64,000 bases of DNA, from the NCBI GenBank assembly GCA_002722245.1, contig PBLA01000027.1, forward strand, positions 124,001 to 188,000, in the 5' to 3' direction. Below are positions 34,803-42,217 of the stretch, piece by piece. The notes below the pieces were generated by a model that did not search any database, was not told the origin of the DNA, and worked only from the letters and a program-made list of their open reading frames with translations. The stretch comes from Flavobacteriales bacterium. Its GTDB lineage: Bacteria > Bacteroidota > Bacteroidia > Flavobacteriales_C > GCA-002722245. The position numbers and the translations under genes are program-made. How positions within the stretch are numbered: position 1 is the stretch's first letter; the number at the start of each line of letters is the position of its first letter.

Positions 34803-35454
34803 GTATTCAAACTACCTTAAATCAAGATTTTTAAGTAAAAAAGAAAAAATCTTTTGTATTGGTTGTAACAAAACAGGAACAACTAGTTTGGCTCAAGCGA
34901 TGAATAAAATGGGTTTCCATGTTGCTCCTCAAGCTAGAGGCGAACGTTTGCTTAAAAATTACATTAATAATGATCTTGACAGTATCATTTCTTTTGTGCG
35001 TAGGCATGGAGTTTTCTTTCAAGATGTACCTTTTAGTCTTCCTGAGGTATTCAAACATATTGATAAAGCTTTCCCTGAAAGTAAGTTTATTTTAACAATA
35101 CGAGATTCTTCAGATGTATGGTATAATTCTATTTCCAAGTTTCATTCTAAGTTGTTTGGAGGGGGAAATATTCCATCTAAAGAATTATTGATGAATGCGA
35201 ATTATATTTACAAAGGATGGATTTGGGACTTTATGAAGGTATACGGCGGTTTAGATCATGCTCCATATGATGAAGAAAGTTTAAAAAACTTTTATAACAA
35301 ATACAATGAAGATGTATTATCATATTTTAGGGATAAACCTGATAAACTTTTGGTTGTAAACTTAAAAGATTCCAATGCAATATCAAGACTGGCTGATTTT
35401 ATAGGTGTTTCTGATACAGGTTTAGAGGAAATGCCTTGGGCAAATAAAACATAA
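34783..35454 (+). CDS. Sulfotransferase of the P-loop type (Sulfotransfer_4-like)
   Basis: 223-residue protein. IGCNKTGTTSLAQAM (about 26-40) is a 5'-phosphosulfate-binding loop, FILTIRDSSDVWYNS (about 98-112) the 3'-phosphate site. It lacks the overall pattern of the sulfotransferase at 18928 and belongs to a different subfamily. The long helical insert YKGWIWDFMKVYGGLDHAP is usual there. The start at ATG 34783 overlaps the GT4 stop by 20 bases. Likely acceptor is the sugar chain or a lipid intermediate; PAPS would be the donor. Confidence 0.78.
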   Translation: MSVKSNRYSNYLKSRFLSKKEKIFCIGCNKTGTTSLAQAMNKMGFHVAPQARGERLLKNYINNDLDSIISFVRRHGVFFQDVPFSLPEVFKHIDKAFPESKFILTIRDSSDVWYNSISKFHSKLFGGGNIPSKELLMNANYIYKGWIWDFMKVYGGLDHAPYDEESLKNFYNKYNEDVLSYFRDKPDKLLVVNLKDSNAISRLADFIGVSDTGLEEMPWANKT

Positions 35455-35480
35455 ATACTTCGCTACGATATTTGAAAATA

Positions 35481-36323
35481 ATGAAAAAAAATAACGAAAT
35501 AATTCGTGCTATTGAATTAGCTTTTAAGGAGGATTTAGGTGACGGTGATCATTCATCTTTAGCTTGTGTTCCAAATCATGCTAAGAATAAAGCTAAACTT
35601 ATCGTTAAGCAAAATGGAGTAATAGCTGGAATAGAAATAGCAAAAAATATTTTTAATTATTATGGAGATTTTGAAATTAAAATTTTAATTAAAGATGGTT
35701 TAAAGGTTAAAAAAGGAGATGTTGTTTTTGAAGTATATGGAAGTTCTCAAGGTATATTAGCTTGTGAAAGATTAGTTCTTAATATTATGCAGCGTATGAG
35801 TGGTATTGCGACTTATACTTCTTTTTTAAAGGATATAATATGTGATACCAAAGCTGAGTTATTAGATACTAGAAAAACGACGCCAAATTTCAGGGTGTTT
35901 GAAAAAGAAGCTGTTCGTATTGGTGGAGGCATGAATCATAGATTTGGTTTGTATGATATGATTATGCTTAAAGATAATCATATAGATTATGCTGGGGGTA
36001 TTCGACAAGCCTTGACAAAAACAAAAGAGTATTTAAAGAATACAAATAAAGATTTGAAGATAGAAATCGAAGTAAGAGATTTTCAAGAGCTAAACGAAGC
36101 CCTTACAGTTGGAGGTTTTCACCGTATTATGTTAGATAATTTCACCCCTTTAAATACTAAAAAAGCCTTGATCCTTATTGACGGGAAGTATGAAACAGAA
36201 AGCTCAGGAGGAATTACAGATAAAACCATTTTAGATTATGCTAAGACAGGCGTTGATTATATTTCAGTAGGCGCTTTGACTCATCAAGTTAAAAGTTTAG
36301 ATTTAAGTTTGAAAGCATTTTAA
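35481..36323 (+). CDS. nadC: Nicotinate-nucleotide pyrophosphorylase, carboxylating (NadC)
   Basis: Quinolinate phosphoribosyltransferase of de novo NAD synthesis: quinolinate plus PRPP give nicotinate mononucleotide and CO2. 280 residues, normal length. The signature ELLDTRKTTPNFRVFEKEAV and GGGMNHRFGLYDMIMLKDNHI are intact, as is GGFHRIMLDNF near residue 215. ATG 35481 is preferred over TTG 35472. Its stop overlaps the BrkB-family start by one base (TAATG). A housekeeping gene inside the polysaccharide region. Confidence 0.95.
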   Translation: MKKNNEIIRAIELAFKEDLGDGDHSSLACVPNHAKNKAKLIVKQNGVIAGIEIAKNIFNYYGDFEIKILIKDGLKVKKGDVVFEVYGSSQGILACERLVLNIMQRMSGIATYTSFLKDIICDTKAELLDTRKTTPNFRVFEKEAVRIGGGMNHRFGLYDMIMLKDNHIDYAGGIRQALTKTKEYLKNTNKDLKIEIEVRDFQELNEALTVGGFHRIMLDNFTPLNTKKALILIDGKYETESSGGITDKTILDYAKTGVDYISVGALTHQVKSLDLSLKAF

Positions 36324-37249
36324 TGTTTAAAAGGGTAAAGACAAGGATATTAGAGTTCAGAAGAGTAAGGAATTTCATAAATTTCACGAAAAATAACAGT
36401 GTTCCAGGATTTGAAGGGGTTCCAATTTATGAAGTAGCCTATTATTTTAAAGATGCTATACTAAAAGGGTCTCTTTCAACACGATCTGCTAGCTTAGCAT
36501 TTAATTTTTTCCTAGCTCTCTTTCCAGCATTACTTTTTTTATTTACTCTAATTCCATACATACCAATTCAAGGAGTTCTAGATGAAATGTTATTCAATTT
36601 AAATGAAATTTTACCTACTTCTGTAAACGAGCCCGTGATGAGATCATTAAATGATTTAATTAATAACGAGCATGAAGGTCTTTTGATTTTTAATATCATT
36701 TTAACACTTTATTTTGCAAGTAATGGGATTGATAATTTAATGATACAATTTAACAGTACTCATCTCTTTAGGGAAAGAAGAGTCTGGTGGAAAAAACGGT
36801 TAATTGCTATTTTTTTGGTTATGCTTTTAACAGTACTTTTAGTTTCGGCAGTAATTTTAACATCTTTGACAAAAACTTTATTTGAAAAAGTAATGTTTGA
36901 ACAGTCATTTAACAATTCTTTCACTTGGCAATTGGTGAATTTACTCAGGTGGGGAATAGCTATGTTTCTGTTTTATTTAGCAATCAGTTCTTTATATTAT
37001 TTTGGCCCCGCTAAAAGGAAGAATTGGAAATTTTTCTCAGTTGGATCTAGCGTTGCTACTTTATTAATGTTATTAGCGAGTTCAGTCTTTGCATACTACA
37101 TAAATAATTTTAGTCAATATAATGCAATCTATGGGTCAATAGGTACTATTATTATAATGATGCTATATTTTCAATTAACATCATTTGTTTTACTTTTAGG
37201 ATTTGAATTAAATGCAAGTGTAAGAAAAGGAGGTAGTTTGAAAAGTTAG
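36323..37249 (+). CDS. YihY/BrkB-family inner membrane protein
   Basis: 308-residue membrane protein with six hydrophobic helices. After a charged N-terminus, STRSASLAFNFFLALFPALLF (starting near residue 55) is the conserved BrkB entry helix, and GSIGTIIIMMLYFQLTSFVLLLG the last helix motif. The family was once called ribonuclease BN, but the nuclease activity belongs to another gene; its true role is unknown. Coupled to nadC by a one-base overlap. The end overlaps a convergent deacetylase gene by 4 bases. Confidence 0.88.
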   Translation: MFKRVKTRILEFRRVRNFINFTKNNSVPGFEGVPIYEVAYYFKDAILKGSLSTRSASLAFNFFLALFPALLFLFTLIPYIPIQGVLDEMLFNLNEILPTSVNEPVMRSLNDLINNEHEGLLIFNIILTLYFASNGIDNLMIQFNSTHLFRERRVWWKKRLIAIFLVMLLTVLLVSAVILTSLTKTLFEKVMFEQSFNNSFTWQLVNLLRWGIAMFLFYLAISSLYYFGPAKRKNWKFFSVGSSVATLLMLLASSVFAYYINNFSQYNAIYGSIGTIIIMMLYFQLTSFVLLLGFELNASVRKGGSLKS

Positions 37250-38232
37250 ATGTTTAAGTCTGATATAGTAACAAATTGGTTTCCCATTTCATGAAGTTTT
37301 TTAATCATATCAGCACTTTTTGGAGACAGTAGTTTAGGATGGGATAATATGGTAATTAGTTGTTGATTTGATGAAATAATTTTATTCAAGAGCAATTTAT
37401 CATTAAAATTGCCATCTAATGAATAAATGTAGGAATCAGATTTTAATTTTGATAATTTGTTTACTCTAAGACTGGATTTGGGAGGTAATGCTTTACCATC
37501 TCCAAATATTTTAAATTCCTCGCTGTTATTTCTCTGAATTTTTCCTAAAATTTTATCAATTAAATTTTTTTTATAAGTGAATATTGGTATTTGCGTAAAT
37601 GAACCTTTTTTAACCTCTAAAGAAGGTTCATCCTCAAATTTATATATCTCTTTTTTTGGAGCTAGTGTAAAATCATATGATTGAGCGGGTGAATCTATTT
37701 TGCCACCAACAAGAACAGATGAATCAATTTTTATATTGTATTTCTCAAATAATGGTTTTAAAACGTTAAATGGTTGAATGCATAATCCTCCTGCTCTAAA
37801 AGATGTAATTTTATAATTAGGATTAACAGTTTGACAAATTTTAGTGAGCTTATTATATCCTTGATCGAATATAGAATTCAAATCCTTTTGATTAAGAGAT
37901 TGAAGTTTATAGTTTTCGTATTTCGACAGATTCCATTCCTGAGAGATTGCGTTATATTTCGCGTCTATCCAATGAGGGTGTAAGTGCAATTCCACTTGAT
38001 GACCTTTTTCAATAAGTAATTGAATATTTTTTTCAACTAATTCATAATCGCTCTTCAATCCTTCTTTCTCAAGCTGTAAAAGGAAAAGAATATCCACAAA
38101 GAAAACTGCTTTAATATTAGTTTTGTCAAAGGTTTTAAGAAGAAGATCAACAGGTTTTATAATACAATTTTCAATACTTCCAGATTGAAGTAAAAACAGT
38201 TCGTAATCAAATGTAAGAAGTATTTTTTTCAT
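37246..38232 (-). CDS. Polysaccharide deacetylase-like protein (NodB fold)
   Basis: 328-residue protein that starts KKILLTFDYELFLL, the first NodB metal motif in the TFDxE form, and has HQVELHLHPHW (about 93-103) as the histidine motif. TSFRAGGLCIQPF is the third conserved block (RxPxG-like). No signal peptide. Its start overlaps the stop of the FemAB-like gene by 4 bases, so both are translated together. A pair of a deacetylase and a FemAB-like protein is known from exosortase-associated polysaccharide loci, but no exosortase is seen here. Substrate unknown. Confidence 0.75.
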   Translation of the reverse strand: MKKILLTFDYELFLLQSGSIENCIIKPVDLLLKTFDKTNIKAVFFVDILFLLQLEKEGLKSDYELVEKNIQLLIEKGHQVELHLHPHWIDAKYNAISQEWNLSKYENYKLQSLNQKDLNSIFDQGYNKLTKICQTVNPNYKITSFRAGGLCIQPFNVLKPLFEKYNIKIDSSVLVGGKIDSPAQSYDFTLAPKKEIYKFEDEPSLEVKKGSFTQIPIFTYKKNLIDKILGKIQRNNSEEFKIFGDGKALPPKSSLRVNKLSKLKSDSYIYSLDGNFNDKLLLNKIISSNQQLITILSHPKLLSPKSADMIKKLHEMGNQFVTISDLNI

Positions 38233-39197
38233 ACTTTTTCAACACTTTCTATTATATCCTTTGGAAAGGAGCGATTCTTAGAGAAGTACAAAAGCTTAAA
38301 TAAAAAGCATTGGAAAGGTTTTAAGTTTGCTTTCCACAAAAATCCAATTTTCACTTCACCACCAAATCTTATTTTAAACCTCTTTATACCGTATAATTTT
38401 GAATCTTTTGAAGGGTTTATTCGAATACCAACGAAATCATAGCTTTTCACATCCATTGCTTTAAAATGCATCATGATTTTCCAATGCATAAAATTCATTG
38501 CCCCGGTGGAGGGTCTCACTGGACTTCCTCCAAGAAGATAAAAAGCGTCTCTTTTATCATAAGGAATAATTGCTGCTCCATGAATTTCATCATTTTTTTT
38601 GACAACAAAATATTCAACCTGGTTGGCTAAGCTATCATATGTTTTACAAAAAGTCTCATGTGATTCAAAATAAACATGTTCTCTATCTAATGTAGATTTA
38701 ATCAATTCATAACAATCTTCACGAAGATGAGATCCATATTCAAATTTTATATTGTCTTTTTCTGCTTTTCTTATTACGTTTCTATGTTTTCCGTGAAGGT
38801 TTTTAAACAAGACCTCTTCAGAAAGTGTTAAATCATTTTTAACTGTCCCGAATTCTGCACTTTTACAACCCTTTATATTTGCCTTATATGGAAATATAAC
38901 ATGAGAGGGCGGACACGTGATAAAGGATATATTTAAATCTTTTTTAAGTTTCTCTAAAATGAGATTTAATTCAATATTATAAGACTCTTCACTTAAACTC
39001 TCATGAGCTTCAAATGCAGTAAAAGTTAATCTTTTTATTCCAACAACTGATTTAATAAAAAAGAATAAATGTAAATTTTGGCTTTTAATTGCTCCAAATC
39101 TATCAGATTGAGATGCCAAAAAATTATACTTTCCAAATACAGATGCGCAATTTAAGGTTTTTAAAGATTGTTCATCATATAGTGTAATTTCCTGCAT
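38229..39197 (-). CDS. FemAB/GNAT-like acyltransferase
   Basis: 322-residue protein of the FemAB-like (PF13480-type) group. KNLHGKHRNVIRKAEKDNIKF (about 132-150) matches the conserved K-x-R-N-x-I-R-K-A segment, followed by FVVKKNDEIHGAAIIPYD and YLLGGSPVRPSTGAMNFM, the acyl-site half. Start at ATG 39197 is preferred over a TTG 15 bases upstream. In peptidoglycan such enzymes add amino acids from tRNA; in polysaccharide loci they may attach amino acids or acyl groups to sugars (inference). Overlaps the deacetylase gene by 4 bases. Confidence 0.78.
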   Translation of the reverse strand: MQEITLYDEQSLKTLNCASVFGKYNFLASQSDRFGAIKSQNLHLFFFIKSVVGIKRLTFTAFEAHESLSEESYNIELNLILEKLKKDLNISFITCPPSHVIFPYKANIKGCKSAEFGTVKNDLTLSEEVLFKNLHGKHRNVIRKAEKDNIKFEYGSHLREDCYELIKSTLDREHVYFESHETFCKTYDSLANQVEYFVVKKNDEIHGAAIIPYDKRDAFYLLGGSPVRPSTGAMNFMHWKIMMHFKAMDVKSYDFVGIRINPSKDSKLYGIKRFKIRFGGEVKIGFLWKANLKPFQCFLFKLLYFSKNRSFPKDIIESVEKV

Positions 39198-39262
39198 AAT
39201 AGAGAATGTCAAAATTAGTAATTAAGGACAATTAATTAAATAAAATCATAGGGATTATTCAT

Positions 39263-39270
39263 TATTTTTG
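39263..39270 (+). promoter_or_regulatory. -7 box (TATTTTTG) for the GT4/acyltransferase pair
   Basis: Exact TAnnTTTG match 8 bases before the ATG at 39279; near-leaderless arrangement. It lies in an 81-base divergent gap facing the FemAB-like gene. Confidence 0.5.
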
Positions 39271-39278
39271 ATTTTTAA

Positions 39279-40424
39279 ATGATTAATGTTTTATTCATAG
39301 GGAATCCAAATTCAATTCATGATTATAAATGGATTAAAACAATTGTATGTTCTCATAATGTTAAAGGATTTTTGATCACTGAAAACTCATATTCTAGAAA
39401 GCATGTTGAAAAATTTGGTGACATAAATGTTAAGATCGCGTTCAAATTAAACCCTTACAGCATCAAAAATTTTGGTCGGAACATTAAGAATTTGTGGACG
39501 ATAAAAACGTTTATTAAGAATCAGAGTATAAATATTGTTCACGTTTTTATAGGGACTTCTCAAGTTATTTTACCATCTAAAATTGATATCCCTGTTATAT
39601 TAACAACAAGAGGTACTGATGTTAATTTCACCTTGAGAGGGTTACATAAATCAGATAAAATACTCAATAAGATACTTTTTAAACGTTTAAAGAATGCTTA
39701 CAAAAGAGTTGATCAAATTACTTGCACATCTTTGTCTCAAATTGATGTTTTAGAAAAAATAATTCCTGATATTTCAAATAAACCTTTATTAATAAGGACG
39801 GGAGTAAACATTGATGGCGTATTAGCCTCAGAAAAAAAAGTTTTTGAAAAAAGTAAAAATCGTAAACAAGTACTTTTTATAAGGAACATCCATTCTAATT
39901 ACGATCCTTTACTTTCTGTGGATGCTGTTGTTCATCTTCGAAAGGAACTGTTATTAAATACTCATTTTGTTTTCATGAAAGGAATAGATTATGACAGAGT
40001 TCTCTTTGAAAGAATGGAAAAAACTCTTCAAGAAAATCGAGTTCATTTTACCTTTTTAGATGCAATGCCCAATGAAAAGGTTTGGCAGATAATTAAGTCC
40101 TCAGATTTAGTCGTGATGAACCCAATTACAGATGGAACTCCGAATACTGCCATAGAAACAATGGCTGCGAAAAAAAAATTAATCATGGGTTATTGTAAGT
40201 ATGATAACGATTTATTCAATGATAAAACAACAATTTTCTTGTCTAAAAGAGATGCTTTTGAATTAAGTGATTTGATTGAAAACGAATTAAAGTGTAAAAG
40301 AACAGATCGAATAAATTATGCATTTGAAATAATTAATCAATTAGCATCGCAGGAAAAGGAAATGAGTAAGGTTTTTAATCTCTACAAAAAATTAATAAAA
40401 AATGGGACTATTATTAAGAGTTAA
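39279..40424 (+). CDS. Glycosyltransferase family 4
   Basis: 381-residue GT-B protein. N-terminal NVLFIGNPNSIHDYKWIKT; TTRGTDVNFTLRGLHK near residue 110; the C-terminal domain starts near residue 193 with RKQVLFIRNIHSNYDP and ends with NPITDGTPNTAIETMAAKK, a variant of the E-x7-E region with Glu in AIETMAA. The following acyltransferase gene begins 23 bases before its stop. Sugar donor and acceptor are unknown. Confidence 0.85.
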   Translation: MINVLFIGNPNSIHDYKWIKTIVCSHNVKGFLITENSYSRKHVEKFGDINVKIAFKLNPYSIKNFGRNIKNLWTIKTFIKNQSINIVHVFIGTSQVILPSKIDIPVILTTRGTDVNFTLRGLHKSDKILNKILFKRLKNAYKRVDQITCTSLSQIDVLEKIIPDISNKPLLIRTGVNIDGVLASEKKVFEKSKNRKQVLFIRNIHSNYDPLLSVDAVVHLRKELLLNTHFVFMKGIDYDRVLFERMEKTLQENRVHFTFLDAMPNEKVWQIIKSSDLVVMNPITDGTPNTAIETMAAKKKLIMGYCKYDNDLFNDKTTIFLSKRDAFELSDLIENELKCKRTDRINYAFEIINQLASQEKEMSKVFNLYKKLIKNGTIIKS

Positions 40425-40980
40425 AAACAAGATTAAATATTTGCTTAATTCAAGCATCAAACCAGAAATGATAGGTTATACTAATTGGAATTCAGAGAAA
40501 AGAATAGGATTAAGAATTAGTAATTTCTCTCATTTATCGAATGCAAGGGAAATTATTTTGAAAGATTATGTTTTTATAGGTCATTTCAATTATTTGGACG
40601 GACATAGTGGTTTGGAGATTGGAGAAGGTGTGCAAGTGAGTAATTATGTAACAATAGCCACTCATTCTTCACATAACGCGATAAGGATGTTTGGGAAAAA
40701 ATATGGGAAATTAAACAAACATGATATAATTCAAAAGGGAAAGGTTGAAATTGGTGATTACACATACGTTGGGCCACACGTGGTGATAACCCCTAATACG
40801 AAAATAGGAAAGGGATGTATTATATCAGCTTTTTCCTTTGTAAAGGGAGATATTCCAGATTACTCTATTGTAAGAGGGATTCCAGGCGAAATAATAGGAA
40901 CGACAAAAGATATTGATAATGAATTTTTAAAAAAATACCCGGACTTGGAGGAAAGTTATTATCAGAGTAGGAATTTTTAG
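40402..40980 (+). CDS. Left-handed beta-helix O-acetyltransferase (Maa/WbbJ type)
   Basis: 192-residue hexapeptide-repeat acetyltransferase. REIILKDYVFIGHFNYL begins the coil, LEIGEGVQVSNYVTIATHSSH (near residue 75-95) has the catalytic-type histidine, and VEIGDYTYVGPHVVITPNTKI, then ISAFSFVKGDIPDYSIVRGIP end the helix. A WlbB-type N-terminus is absent, so it is not the missing acetyltransferase of the ManNAc3NAcA pathway. Overlaps the GT4 gene by 23 bases. Confidence 0.85.
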   Translation: MGLLLRVKNKIKYLLNSSIKPEMIGYTNWNSEKRIGLRISNFSHLSNAREIILKDYVFIGHFNYLDGHSGLEIGEGVQVSNYVTIATHSSHNAIRMFGKKYGKLNKHDIIQKGKVEIGDYTYVGPHVVITPNTKIGKGCIISAFSFVKGDIPDYSIVRGIPGEIIGTTKDIDNEFLKKYPDLEESYYQSRNF

Positions 40981-41023
40981 TGCAGTTTGAAGATATATTC
41001 CTAAGATGTAGCTAAACAATAAA

Positions 41024-42133
41024 TTAACCTATTACCATTCTCTTAAAATAGCGACTAATAACCTCAACAATTCTATCTGTCGCATCTCCATCCCATAACT
41101 CAGGAATAGCTCCTTTTTTATAGGTTCCAGCAGAGATTTCTGCAACAAAGGTTAAAATTTGCTCTTGATCTAATGGAAGTAAGGTATTTGATCCGATTTC
41201 ATTGGTTACTGGTCGTTCGGTATTTGGCCGGATGGTTAAACATGGAACTTGCATGAATGTAGTTTCTTCTTGAATACCACCACTATCAGTAATTACACCA
41301 ATTGAATTACTTATTAATTTCATGAAATCGATATATCCAACAGGTTCGGTTAGAATAATATTACTATCCTGAACATCGTCCCATAAACCAAATTTTTTAA
41401 GATTATTTTGAGTTCGCGGGTGAACAGGGAAAACAACTCTGTTTTGGGCTGCAATTCCTTTAATAGTGCCAACTAACTCACTTAGTTTTTCTTCTTTGTC
41501 AACATTTCCAGGGCGGTGGAATGTGAACACAAAGTAGCTTTTAGGGTCAACGGATAATTCGTTTAATATTTCAGACTTTTCAAAAACAGGCTTAAATTGG
41601 ACCAGTGAATCGATCATCGTATTACCAACGTAATGAACGTTTCCTTTATCTTTTTGCTCCTCTTTTAAGTTTTTCAATCCGGAAGGCTCTGTTACAAAGA
41701 ACAAATCGGCCAATTCATCAATGACTAATCTATTAATCTCTTCTGGCATCGATCTGTCGAAACTTCTTAACCCTGCCTCAATGTGCCCAACAGGAAAACC
41801 TAATCTGGATGCAGCAACTCCACATGCCATAGATGAGTTAACATCTCCAGGGACAAGAACTAAATCTGGATTAAGCTCAGTAACATATTCCTCAAACTTT
41901 ACCATCATTTCTGCAATTTTACCCACTGCAGATTCCGCTTCAAGCTTAAAAATTTTATCAGGTTTGGGAATGCCAAGTTGATCAAAGAAAATTTCACTCA
42001 TTTTGTAATCATAATGTTGTCCTGCGTGAAGAATTACAAGTTCTAAATTATCATACTTTTCAAAGCATTGTTTGAATTTTGTAATCTTAATTAAGTTTGG
42101 ACGAGTACCTACAACTACTAATACTTTTTTCAT
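41024..42133 (-). CDS. wecB: UDP-N-acetylglucosamine 2-epimerase, non-hydrolysing (WecB/WbpI-like)
   Basis: 369-residue epimerase that converts UDP-GlcNAc to UDP-ManNAc, or a UDP-2,3-diacetamido-uronate to its mannose form. KKVLVVVGTRPNLIKI, LHAGQHYDYKMSEIFF, GDVNSSMACGVAA, HIEAGLRSFDRSMPEEINR and DSGGIQEETTFMQVPCLTIR are all conserved family motifs. Start set at ATG 42133; an ATG three codons earlier (42142) is possible. A WlbA-like dehydrogenase at 3807 makes the second substrate (WbpI/WlbD) worth considering. Single gene facing the second asparagine-synthase-like gene divergently. Confidence 0.9.
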   Translation of the reverse strand: MKKVLVVVGTRPNLIKITKFKQCFEKYDNLELVILHAGQHYDYKMSEIFFDQLGIPKPDKIFKLEAESAVGKIAEMMVKFEEYVTELNPDLVLVPGDVNSSMACGVAASRLGFPVGHIEAGLRSFDRSMPEEINRLVIDELADLFFVTEPSGLKNLKEEQKDKGNVHYVGNTMIDSLVQFKPVFEKSEILNELSVDPKSYFVFTFHRPGNVDKEEKLSELVGTIKGIAAQNRVVFPVHPRTQNNLKKFGLWDDVQDSNIILTEPVGYIDFMKLISNSIGVITDSGGIQEETTFMQVPCLTIRPNTERPVTNEIGSNTLLPLDQEQILTFVAEISAGTYKKGAIPELWDGDATDRIVEVISRYFKRMVIG

Positions 42134-42203
42134 ACTGAGCATTTATCAACAAAACTAACAACTTCCAACAGAAATTGAGGAGTAAATTTTGATTAATTTC
42201 AAT

Positions 42204-42211
42204 TACTTTTG
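42204..42211 (+). promoter_or_regulatory. -7 box (TACTTTTG) for the asnB-like / M1 peptidase pair
   Basis: Exact TAnnTTTG match, 6 bases before the ATG at 42218, giving an almost leaderless transcript. Confidence 0.5.
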
Positions 42212-42217
42212 TCACCT

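Noticed and set aside
37246-39197. Exosortase/PEP-CTERM system suggested by the FemAB-deacetylase pair
   Set aside because: No multi-helix exosortase with its Cys-Arg-His residues and no PEP-CTERM substrate is present in the window.
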